Assembly: GCA_964344685.1 (NCBI GenBank)
Contig: CAYFOK010000001.1
Location: 420,960 to 484,959, forward strand
Source: Scalindua sp964344685
GTDB taxonomy: Bacteria; Planctomycetota; Brocadiia; Brocadiales; Scalinduaceae
Length of the DNA: 64,000 nucleotides
Direction of reading: 5' to 3'
A program made the position numbers and the translations under genes. The notes beneath the pieces are model-generated. The model worked only from the letters and a program-made list of their open reading frames with translations, was not told the origin of the DNA and made no database searches. Every line of letters starts with the position of its first letter. The stretch's first letter is position 1. Of the stretch, positions 26,096-33,764 are shown one piece after another.

Positions 26096-27061
26096 TCAGG
26101 TTTTTAGTTTATTCTGTTGTTCAATCATTGACTCTTTTGCACGATGTATCAACTCTTCTATGGTGCATAACTCCTCTGTATCGTAATATGCTTTTCCTAT
26201 ACACAGTGATAATTTATACTTTCGGTTTTCCTGATTATTACGGTTTTTTAATTCATCCTGCAAACGGGTAATTATGATTTCATTACTTGCATCGAATGAT
26301 TCTATTGCAATGGCTGTAAATTCATCTCTGCTGTGGCGAGCAATAATATCAGATTCACGAAAGGCTTCATTCAGGATATTGGCAGTTTCGATTTTAGCCA
26401 GGTCTTCATATTGGTGGCCGGATTTTTCACCGATCTCGTTGAGCCCCTCAATACGAATAAAAAAGAGAATCATTCCTCGTTTAGTTCGGATTGCAATGCT
26501 TAGCTGTTGTTGGGCGAAAAGCATGAAGCCTCTCCGGTTGTACAAACTCGTAAGATCATCAATAAGAGAGAGCGATTGCAACTCTACCCGGCTTTTGTGC
26601 CGCATGATGGCATATCGTAGAATACGCGACAGGGCATGACTGTTCATCTTTCCCTTGACCAGGTACTCTTCAGCACCATGCTGCAATGCCTTAACTGCCA
26701 TTGTTTCATCATCCATACTCGTCATAACTACAACCGGTATCTCCGGAACTCTCTCGCAAACCCTCGTGATTGTATCTACTCCCTGTTCGTCAGGCAAAGA
26801 GATGTCCAGCATGATAATATCATAATGCGCATTATCAAGTTCCAATAATGCTTCATCGAGCTGCTGAACATGTGTCATTTCATAATTAACATTTTTGATC
26901 TCCCTGATAAATTCTCTCATAATAACTACATGATCAATTTCGTCTTCAACATAAAGGATTTTGGTAATTTTATTGTCCATTTTGATTGGTTTTGCAGTTT
27001 GCGATTTAGTTATAACCTGGTTATGAGTTGCTTTTGCGGCTTTATGTCTGACACATTCCAT
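26096..27061 (-). CDS. Response regulator with degenerate GGDEF domain
   Basis: A 321-residue protein: receiver domain from about residue 32 (ILYVEDEIDHVVIM, phospho-acceptor Asp in IIMLDISLPDEQ, Lys in EEYLVKGKM), then a GGDEF-fold domain opening with DDLTSLYNRRGF. The GGDEF signature itself reads RHSRDEF, so both glycines are lost and diguanylate cyclase activity is doubtful; it may instead bind c-di-GMP or a partner. The first 27 residues look extra; the Met at 26980 is an alternative start. No histidine kinase is adjacent. Confidence 0.85.
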   Translation of the reverse strand: MECVRHKAAKATHNQVITKSQTAKPIKMDNKITKILYVEDEIDHVVIMREFIREIKNVNYEMTHVQQLDEALLELDNAHYDIIMLDISLPDEQGVDTITRVCERVPEIPVVVMTSMDDETMAVKALQHGAEEYLVKGKMNSHALSRILRYAIMRHKSRVELQSLSLIDDLTSLYNRRGFMLFAQQQLSIAIRTKRGMILFFIRIEGLNEIGEKSGHQYEDLAKIETANILNEAFRESDIIARHSRDEFTAIAIESFDASNEIIITRLQDELKNRNNQENRKYKLSLCIGKAYYDTEELCTIEELIHRAKESMIEQQNKLKT

Positions 27062-27325
27062 TGGGTAATAATTTCAGGGTATTTTGAGTTAAATTACCTC
27101 CTTTGTCAAATATCTTTTTTTTGATGGTGGCCACTTCATGTTAATAAACGGATCGCCTTGAAAAAATAGTTGCTATTTTAAAGTGTTCTGATTTAATTGA
27201 GTATATAGGGAATTTAGAGTCAGGCAGGTTACCTGGTACTAATTATCAGACAGAAAGAGGACGTAAAATCTTCACTCAATGATCCTCTAAAGAATATATG
27301 TCATTTTTGTTCAAAGGGAAAAACT

Positions 27326-27523
27326 ATGTGTCAGATGAAAATAATGATGGATAAAGAAGGCCAGCAGGAGTTAGTGATGGAAGACGTTGCACAACTTGAA
27401 GTTGTTGAAGACGGGATCAGAATCAGTACATTATTTGAAGAGCCAAAACTCGTTTCAGGCGTTGAGATAAAAAACATTGATTTCCTTTCAGGAAAAGCAA
27501 TGCTTCAGAAAAAACAGGTTTAA
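27326..27523 (+). CDS. CooT-family nickel-binding protein
   Basis: A 65-residue protein starting Met-Cys, the hallmark of CooT (MCQMKIMMDKEGQQ, then MEDVAQLEVVEDGI and EIKNIDFLSGKAML). CooT binds Ni(II) through Cys2 in a homodimer and assists maturation of carbon monoxide dehydrogenase in Rhodospirillum. Relatives occur broadly in bacteria and archaea using nickel enzymes. AGGG precedes the ATG. The next gene encodes a small protein with a histidine tail, a combination suited to nickel handling. Confidence 0.87.
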   Translation: MCQMKIMMDKEGQQELVMEDVAQLEVVEDGIRISTLFEEPKLVSGVEIKNIDFLSGKAMLQKKQV

Positions 27524-27560
27524 TGAATCCAGATTTCAGAAATTATTATGTGAATATTAG

Positions 27561-27586
27561 CCGCTGCCCATCCGGGCGGAATTTTT
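27561..27586 (+). terminator. Possible intrinsic terminator after the CooT gene
   Basis: GCCC-ATCC-GGGC with flanking CCGCT and GG forms a short GC-rich hairpin followed by AATTTTTT. The stem is only 4-5 clean base pairs, so the call is moderate; it could attenuate rather than stop readthrough into the His-tail gene. Confidence 0.45.
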
Positions 27587-27628
27587 TATTTTATATAAGT
27601 TTAAACTTAAGCAATTAAGAGTGAATAC

Positions 27629-27883
27629 ATGACAGAGCAGAATACAATTGAAAAGCTTCGGATATTGTTACCGCACTGGATTGAACATAATATCAGCCAT
27701 ATAGCTGAGTTCAGAAAGTGGGAAGGTGAAGCGAGAAAAGAGTCCGGAGAGGAAGTTGCCCAATTGCTGGATAAAGCTATCAGTGATATGGAGAAGGCCG
27801 GCAAATCGCTTTCCGAAGCACTTGAAAAAGTTGGTGGGCCCTCAGGAAGTGGGGGGGCTGGCCATCATCACCATCATCATTGA
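27629..27883 (+). CDS. Small helical protein with natural six-histidine tail
   Basis: An 84-residue protein. Residues 1-68 are helical (LLPHWIEHNISHIAEFRKW, then VAQLLDKAISDMEKAGKSL), followed by a flexible GGPSGSGGAG linker and six histidines at the very C-terminus. The amphipathic part with HWxxHNxxHxxEFxxW matches a small family I recall next to CooT genes (DUF8180-like). The tail should bind nickel or another transition metal, making a metal store or chaperone likely. This is genomic sequence in natural context, not a cloning tag. Gap to the CooT gene about 105 bases. Confidence 0.75.
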   Translation: MTEQNTIEKLRILLPHWIEHNISHIAEFRKWEGEARKESGEEVAQLLDKAISDMEKAGKSLSEALEKVGGPSGSGGAGHHHHHH

Positions 27884-27924
27884 GGGAGAAATGGCTGTTT
27901 ACACATTTTTTATCAATTTGTTGG

Positions 27925-28779
27925 TTAAAGTACTCTCTCTGTTCTATCCCGGACTAATTTTAAAACTGAGATTTCCGGTCGGCAGTTGAAGCGAACAGGA
28001 ATTATTGCCCATCCTAATCCTCTTGAAATATATAAATTTGTTCTCATAGTTCTTATAAAGCCACTTGAATATGTTTTGTTCTTGACCGGGAGGATAGGAG
28101 CTCCCACAAAGGGTATGATTACCTGCCCTCCATGTGTATGTCCTGAAATCATCAGATCGATTCGAGTATTATAATCAGTGTCAGCACTATCAGGGTTGTG
28201 AGATAATAATATTTTACACTCACTATCAGGGACATGTTGAAAGGCATCATCAATACCTAATTTATCTTCATCATAATCACCTGCTCCCCCAATCCATATA
28301 CGTTCCTCTCCTTTGAATATTGGTACGGCCTTGTGTCTTATGTTCTGCCCGGATTTCTCTAACCAAAATAGCGATCTGTCAGTACTTCCCCAATGGTCGT
28401 GGTTACCCAGAACTGAAAAAACACCATCATTTGCGTGCAGTTTCATCAGTTGAGGCCAGACAGTGTCAATCTGTTTTGTCCCGTTTTCTTCAAGGATATA
28501 GTCTCCAGTGCAGACAATTAAATCCTTATGTAAGGTATTCGTTTTATGGATGATCTTTTTAACAATAGCCTGCGGCATTAAAGGGCCGTAATGTAGATCT
28601 GTCAATTGAGCGATTGTATATCCATCGAATTTTGGAGGGAGATTAGGTACCGGGATCTGATAAGTATTGACCTGGAATATATAGCGTTCAATGCAGAATG
28701 GATATGTTGCAATTAATGCTCCGGCGCCGATTGATAAGCTGAGCTTAAGAAATTTTCTTCTGCTGACTTTTTGATTCAT
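27925..28779 (-). CDS. Tat-exported metallophosphoesterase (YaeI-like)
   Basis: A 284-residue calcineurin-fold phosphoesterase. The N-terminus carries a twin-arginine signal (VSRRKFLKLSLSIGAGAL), so it is folded and loaded with metal before export. All motifs are present: TDLHYGP, CTGDYI, LGNHDHWG, LSHNPDSAD and SGHTHGGQV, which bind two metals. Relatives such as YaeI act on phospholipid-type diesters, so a role at the membrane surface is possible. Convergent with the His-tail gene and separated by about 40 bases. Confidence 0.9.
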   Translation of the reverse strand: MNQKVSRRKFLKLSLSIGAGALIATYPFCIERYIFQVNTYQIPVPNLPPKFDGYTIAQLTDLHYGPLMPQAIVKKIIHKTNTLHKDLIVCTGDYILEENGTKQIDTVWPQLMKLHANDGVFSVLGNHDHWGSTDRSLFWLEKSGQNIRHKAVPIFKGEERIWIGGAGDYDEDKLGIDDAFQHVPDSECKILLSHNPDSADTDYNTRIDLMISGHTHGGQVIIPFVGAPILPVKNKTYSSGFIRTMRTNLYISRGLGWAIIPVRFNCRPEISVLKLVRDRTERVL

Positions 28780-28859
28780 AGATTATTTTAATAACTCACT
28801 TCTAACTTCTAGAACAGCCATCCATAAATGAACACCAGGAAGATGATTCCTGTTGTTAT

Positions 28860-29027
28860 CTAATATATTAACCATCTACAGATATAAACTATTGCAGTTG
28901 TGCCTGCAGCTACTACCGCTAATGACCTGATGAGTTTCCAGAAAAACACGCCCCATTGACTTAAATCTGGTGTACTTTCAGTGGTTTCTTCAGTCATCTC
29001 TCCTTTTATATTATCATCTTGCGTCAT
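28860..29027 (-). CDS. Small single-pass membrane protein (55 residues)
   Basis: My own translation of the minus strand gives 55 residues starting MTQDDNIKGEMTEETTESTP and ending in a transmembrane helix (LAVVAAGTTAIVYICRWLIY). An acidic N-terminus then a Trp/Arg-flanked helix is typical of small membrane peptides. The second Met has AAAGGAG just two bases ahead, so the first Met with a weak site may be used. It lies between gyrA and the phosphoesterase on the same strand. No homologue recognised. Confidence 0.5.
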   Translation of the reverse strand: MTQDDNIKGEMTEETTESTPDLSQWGVFFWKLIRSLAVVAAGTTAIVYICRWLIY

Positions 29028-29224
29028 ACTGCCATCTTAATAAGTGTCAGATATATAAAATAAAAAAACGGATTAACTTGTAATGTTAATAGCTTTATAT
29101 TGGTGAAAGTATTGTACTAGTCACAGGGTACTGCAACTTGATGTGGTACAGGTGTTTGTCGTAAGCTCCCACGTAGAGCGTGAGGTTTATAACAATATAT
29201 TTCGAGCAACTTTATCACACTTTT

Positions 29225-29264
29225 AACTTCCTGCCCGTACTGATTGGTCAGGCGGGTAGTCACT
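29225..29264. repeat. Short dispersed palindromic repeat, copy 2
   Basis: AACTTCCTGCCCGTACTGAT followed by TGGTCAGGCGGGTAGTCACT matches 2531-2565. It sits just past the end of gyrA, where its CTGCC/GGCGG hairpin could also help end transcription. Confidence 0.5.
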
Positions 29265-29281
29265 TCAGACCTAGTCCATGG

Positions 29282-31768
29282 TTACTCTATTTGCTCAGGC
29301 TGTTGTGGTTCTGCAGCATCTGTCTCAGTCCCGTTTGTCTCTCCTTCGTTCTCACTTATAACCGGTGCAACTGATACCAGTTTGTCTCCTTCCTTCAGTG
29401 AAATAAGCTTAACTCCTTGAGTGTTGCGGCCAATAGATCTAATAGTATTAATAGCGGCACGGATTATCATGCCATTTGCCGTCATCATCATAAGTTCGTC
29501 CTGATCACTTACATTTATCAGTGCAACAACCTTGCCATTTCTCTCAGATGTCTTGATATTTATGACACCCTGTCCGCTTCTGCGCTGGACTGAATATTCA
29601 CTGTAATCTGTTCTTTTTCCAAATCCGTTTTCACAAACGGTCAAGAGGGTCGCGTTTTTGTCAACTACGACAATACCTTTAACCTTGTCATTGCCCTTTA
29701 ATTCTATACCTTTGACCCCGCGTGTTGCACGTCCCATGCTGCGTACGTCGTCTTCCGAAAAACGTATTGCCTTTCCATTTTCGGTACCAAGTACAATTTC
29801 CTGCCCTCCCTGAGTCAGTTTAACACCTATCAGTTTGTCACCACGGTCAAGTAGGATTGAGATTATTCCACCTTTCTTTGGGCGGCCAAAAGAGCTGAGG
29901 ACAGTCTTCTTTATTACTCCGTCCCTGGTTGCCATGACTAACTGCCTGTCGTCAAATTTGCGAACAGGAATAGTAGATGTAACATTCTCATCTTTATCTA
30001 ATTCAAGAAGATTAACTATTGCACGTCCTTTTGCTATTCGGCTGGCGCTGGGGACGTCATATACCTTTTGCCAGTAAACTTTTCCCATATCAGTAAAGAA
30101 CAGTATATAGTCGTGTGTCGACGCGATAAAGAGGTTTTCAACAAAATCTCCTTCTTTCATTCCAGCGCCGGTTACTCCTTTACCTCCTCTGTTTTGTTTC
30201 CGGTACGTGCTAAGTGGTAATCGTTTTATATATCCTTCGTGGGTGATTATGACGGTAACATCTTCCTCTGAAATGAGGTCTTCCATATTGAGTTCGCCAA
30301 TATCATCGACAATTTGAGATCTCCTTTCATCCCCGTATTTTTCCTTTATCTCGTGCAGGTCTTCTCTGATAATGTCCAGAACCAGGTTCTCATTTTCCAG
30401 TATGGCCTTGTATTCCCTGATGTTTTCACAGACTTTCTGATACTCCTCTTCGATCTTGGATTGCTCCAGGTTGGTTAATCTCTGCAGTCTCATTTCGAGT
30501 ATCGCGTTTGCCTGCCTCTCTGAGAGCGAAAATCTTGATACCAGCGAATCCCTGGCATCCTCAACGGTTTTAGAGGCTTTTATCAACTTAATAACTTCAT
30601 CAATATTTTCAAGAGCAATTCTTAATCCTTCCAGGATATGAGCTCTTTCCTCTGCACGGTCGAGCAGAAAACGTGTCCGACGTCTGATTATATCCTTTCT
30701 ATGTGTGATATAAGCGTTAAGCAGTTGCTTCAGGTTTAATGTTTCAGGGCGGCCTTCAACCAATGCTATCATGATAATACTGAAGGAGTCCTGCAATTTT
30801 GTATGTTTATATAATTGGTTCAGAATAACATCCGCTTCTTCATTCCTTTTTAAAACGATAACAATTCTGCTTCCCTCTCTATCACTCTCATTCCTGACAT
30901 CTGTTATGCCCTTTATTACTTCATTCCTTACCAGCTCTGCAATCCTTTCAATTATTCTGTCCCTGTTAAGTTGATAGGGGATTTCAGTTATGACTATGCT
31001 CTGTTTGTTGTTTTTTGCTGTTTCTATATGAGATTTTGCCCTTACTGTTATTATTCCTCTGCCGGTTTTGTATCCGTCTTCTATTCCTTTAGCTCCGCAT
31101 ATTAATGCACCTGTTGGAAAATCCGGCCCTTTTATGATTGTTAAAAGTTCATCAATAGTTACATCAGGATTATCAATAACCTTTATTATGCCGTCACACA
31201 CCTCATTTATATTATGTGGAGGTATACTTGTAGCCATACCAACTGCAATACCTGAACCGCCATTACATAGAATATTCGGAAATTTGGAAGGAAGTACTGA
31301 TGGTTCTGTGCGGGTGTCATCGTAATTTGGAATGAAATCGACGGTGTCCTGTTTTATATCCTCCATCATTTCAGCAGAAGCATGAGTCATTCTTGCTTCT
31401 GTATATCTCATAGCGGCAGGCGGGTCGCCATCAATTGATCCGAAATTTCCCTGACCTCTTATTAGTGTGTACCTCAAACTGAAGTCCTGGGCCATACGTA
31501 CAAGTGTGGGGTATACAACCTGCTCACCGTGTGGATGGTAATTTCCTGTTGTGTCGCCACAGATCTTTGCGCATTTTCTGAATTTGGCTGTAGGACCAAG
31601 GTTGAGGTCGTTCATTGCGACGAGTATCCTTCTCTGTGACGGTTTAAGACCGTCCCGTACATCAGGCAATGCACGGCTCATGATTACACTCATTGCAAAT
31701 GTAAGGTACGATTCCTTCATCTCCTCTTCAATGAGGATATCCTTTACGTTTCCTTTTTCTTCTATCAT
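29282..31768 (-). CDS. gyrA: DNA gyrase subunit A
   Basis: An 828-residue type IIA topoisomerase A subunit. Catalytic Tyr122 lies in AAMRYTEARM. The quinolone-determining region reads HPHGEQVVYPTLVRMAQ, giving Gln83 and Pro87 where Escherichia coli has Ser and Asp. A GyrA box (QNRGGKG) near residue 520 starts the DNA-wrapping beta-pinwheel, which identifies gyrase rather than topoisomerase IV; later blades contain TRGVKGIELKG and RNTQGVKLISL. It introduces negative supercoils with GyrB, which is not in the window. Its start overlaps the stop of the hydrolase gene by 4 bases, so it is translated in an operon. Confidence 0.96.
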   Translation of the reverse strand: MIEEKGNVKDILIEEEMKESYLTFAMSVIMSRALPDVRDGLKPSQRRILVAMNDLNLGPTAKFRKCAKICGDTTGNYHPHGEQVVYPTLVRMAQDFSLRYTLIRGQGNFGSIDGDPPAAMRYTEARMTHASAEMMEDIKQDTVDFIPNYDDTRTEPSVLPSKFPNILCNGGSGIAVGMATSIPPHNINEVCDGIIKVIDNPDVTIDELLTIIKGPDFPTGALICGAKGIEDGYKTGRGIITVRAKSHIETAKNNKQSIVITEIPYQLNRDRIIERIAELVRNEVIKGITDVRNESDREGSRIVIVLKRNEEADVILNQLYKHTKLQDSFSIIMIALVEGRPETLNLKQLLNAYITHRKDIIRRRTRFLLDRAEERAHILEGLRIALENIDEVIKLIKASKTVEDARDSLVSRFSLSERQANAILEMRLQRLTNLEQSKIEEEYQKVCENIREYKAILENENLVLDIIREDLHEIKEKYGDERRSQIVDDIGELNMEDLISEEDVTVIITHEGYIKRLPLSTYRKQNRGGKGVTGAGMKEGDFVENLFIASTHDYILFFTDMGKVYWQKVYDVPSASRIAKGRAIVNLLELDKDENVTSTIPVRKFDDRQLVMATRDGVIKKTVLSSFGRPKKGGIISILLDRGDKLIGVKLTQGGQEIVLGTENGKAIRFSEDDVRSMGRATRGVKGIELKGNDKVKGIVVVDKNATLLTVCENGFGKRTDYSEYSVQRRSGQGVINIKTSERNGKVVALINVSDQDELMMMTANGMIIRAAINTIRSIGRNTQGVKLISLKEGDKLVSVAPVISENEGETNGTETDAAEPQQPEQIE

Positions 31769-32400
31769 TTAAACCTTTCTTTTTCGGCTTTCACTGTTGT
31801 AGATGATCCGTGTCCGGGATAAATAACGGTATTTTCATCCAGCTTAAAAATACATTCTTTTATCGATTGTAGAAGGTGGTTATGGCTGCCTCCCGGTAGA
31901 TCAGTCCTGCCGTATCCTCCTGCAAAGAGAGTGTCTCCTGAAAACAGTATGGGAGCTTCTCCATTGTTAGCAGAATCAGTGTATATTCCAATTCCACCGG
32001 GTGTGTGACCGGGAAGGTGTAAAACCTTGAATTCGTAACCATCAAGCTCAATCTTATCGTCGTGATTTAAGATTCGGCATGCCGGTGGAGAAGAATATCT
32101 TTTCCCACCAAGTAGTGAGAGGTTTTTGAACGGATCTTCCAGCATCTCAGCATCATCAGTATGAATACAGATTTGAAGATCCGGAAATTTTTCCTTCAGC
32201 TCTTTGTTGGCACCAATATGATCCCCATGTCCATGAGTATTAACGAGAATAACAGGGTGCAGCTTTTTCATTTCCAGGTATTCCACTATTCTCTCTGTAT
32301 CTCCACCTGGGTCTATAATCATGGCCTCTGAACGCTTAGACGAAACTATGTAACAACAAGCGTCCAAAGGTCCAACTTCTAATTTATGAATATCCAACAT
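31765..32400 (-). CDS. Metallo-beta-lactamase-fold hydrolase (glyoxalase II-like)
   Basis: About 211 residues with full MBL-fold metal motifs: NTHGHGDHIGANKEL, then LPGHTPGGIGIY, FSGDTLFAGGYGRTDLPGG and YPGHGSST. These bind two metals. Members hydrolyse thioesters such as S-lactoylglutathione or act on persulfides; the substrate here is not defined. The ATG at 32400 begins the conserved LDIHKLEVGPLDACCYIV; a TTG at 32448 overlapping the previous stop is an alternative and would imply coupling. It ends in a 4-base overlap with gyrA. Confidence 0.9.
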   Translation of the reverse strand: MLDIHKLEVGPLDACCYIVSSKRSEAMIIDPGGDTERIVEYLEMKKLHPVILVNTHGHGDHIGANKELKEKFPDLQICIHTDDAEMLEDPFKNLSLLGGKRYSSPPACRILNHDDKIELDGYEFKVLHLPGHTPGGIGIYTDSANNGEAPILFSGDTLFAGGYGRTDLPGGSHNHLLQSIKECIFKLDENTVIYPGHGSSTTVKAEKERFK

Positions 32401-32444
32401 GGTAATATTTGAAAGCTTCCAGCTACAAGCGCCTAAAGCTAAGG

Positions 32445-33635
32445 TCAACTCTTTCTGATATATCGATTAATTATCTGCTTAATATCACAGGTTTTTTCAT
32501 CTTTATTGAAGCCTATGATTTTTCTTTCTCTCTTTACGCTTTCCGGGGAATCAGACGCGTGTACGGCATTTTTTCTTATATCCAGTGCATAAAAACGTCT
32601 GATACTGGAATATTTTGCCTTCTTTGGATCTGTGGCTCCCAATAGTTCGCGAATAGTCTTGATTGTATTGATGCCCTGGTACAGTATTGCGATACAGATA
32701 GTATGTTTTCCATCAAATGTTTCTTTGGTATGAGCAAAGGGAGATGGTTCACTGCCTGTCATGTATTGTAATATGCTATTGAATTCACCATCTACTTTTG
32801 GTTTTTTCATCTGAGCTGCCATATTATTCAAGAGCTCATCAGTCAGTTCAAAAGAGAAGTCCTTCTGTTTTAATGATGTTCTCAATTGTTCAACCAGGTC
32901 CGGTTTGAATTTGTCATCGAAACTACTGTTGAAGAAATCTTTTACTGGGCCATAAAACTCTTCTGCCTGCTTAGTGCTCAAGTCAAGAAGTTTAATACCG
33001 ACTATATAGAAACCGGTCCTTGAAAACATACTTATTATATTCCCGGCACGTGGATCGTGTTTTTCAAATGGCTTAAGAATTATGAGTGAAGTTTCAGGTT
33101 TTTTGTTTTTTGCAAAAGGCATAACATCTTCCAGAATGCCGCCATCGCTCAGAGCGTATTTTGCGAATAACTTAAGCTGCTTAATATTTGTGGCCTTGTC
33201 AGCTGAAGTAAGAACTGCAGGCTCAAAATACTCGACCTTTCCGTCCTCTGACAGTATAGTGTCACCGAAAGTACCTCTGACTGTATCTCCTCTTAAAGGG
33301 TCAGATGCTGATCCGATTACTTTATTGTGAAGGACATCAACCGCGTTCTTACCTTCAAAGAGTAGAAGCATAGCACGGTTTTGCATGCCAAGTTTATTAT
33401 TCTTCCTCAGCATGTTGTTCACATAGTCTATCATTGCCTTCTTCCATACGGTCTTCATCTTCTGCGTTTCAATAGTTTTAATATATTCATCCAGGAGCTT
33501 GTCGCTGGGAGTGTACATTCGTGCACCCACAAGCTCCAGGTCAGACAGAGATAAAAGCCTGCATATTATGCCGCCCGTTCTGCTTTTTAATAAGCTGTAC
33601 GGGGTTATTAGTGCGTAAGTTAATTCTTTTTCCAT
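32445..33635 (-). CDS. Double-domain nucleoside-diphosphate-kinase-like protein
   Basis: A 396-residue protein with two NDK-fold halves. The first (residues 5-160) has ALITPYSLLKSRTGGIICRL and DPLRGDTVRGTFGD, but Leu142 stands where the phosphorylated His should be (PAVLTSADKA). The second (185-370) has SLIILKPFEKHDPRAGNII and retains the catalytic His359 in NAVHASDSPESVKRE. Normal NDK is a 140-150 residue single domain that equilibrates nucleoside triphosphates. The second domain also carries an insertion. It may be an active but modified NDK or a regulator. Upstream partner of the hydrolase and gyrA genes. Confidence 0.82.
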   Translation of the reverse strand: MEKELTYALITPYSLLKSRTGGIICRLLSLSDLELVGARMYTPSDKLLDEYIKTIETQKMKTVWKKAMIDYVNNMLRKNNKLGMQNRAMLLLFEGKNAVDVLHNKVIGSASDPLRGDTVRGTFGDTILSEDGKVEYFEPAVLTSADKATNIKQLKLFAKYALSDGGILEDVMPFAKNKKPETSLIILKPFEKHDPRAGNIISMFSRTGFYIVGIKLLDLSTKQAEEFYGPVKDFFNSSFDDKFKPDLVEQLRTSLKQKDFSFELTDELLNNMAAQMKKPKVDGEFNSILQYMTGSEPSPFAHTKETFDGKHTICIAILYQGINTIKTIRELLGATDPKKAKYSSIRRFYALDIRKNAVHASDSPESVKRERKIIGFNKDEKTCDIKQIINRYIRKS

Positions 33636-33764
33636 TTTCCCTATACCTTCCTTGAGTTAAATTGTAGCTTGATAATTAGTTTATTTGAAACAACATGGCA
33701 GGCAGTGTCCATCTCTACCAGAGCCAAACTCTGTGTGTACAGCTTGGGCTGTGCCTAAACATAT

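Noticed and set aside
27891..27989. A 32-codon plus-strand frame (MAVYTFFINLLVKVL...) after the His-tail gene
   Set aside because: GAGGGAG lies before its ATG and it looks membrane-bound, but it overlaps the end of the convergent phosphoesterase gene and is too short to judge without conservation data.
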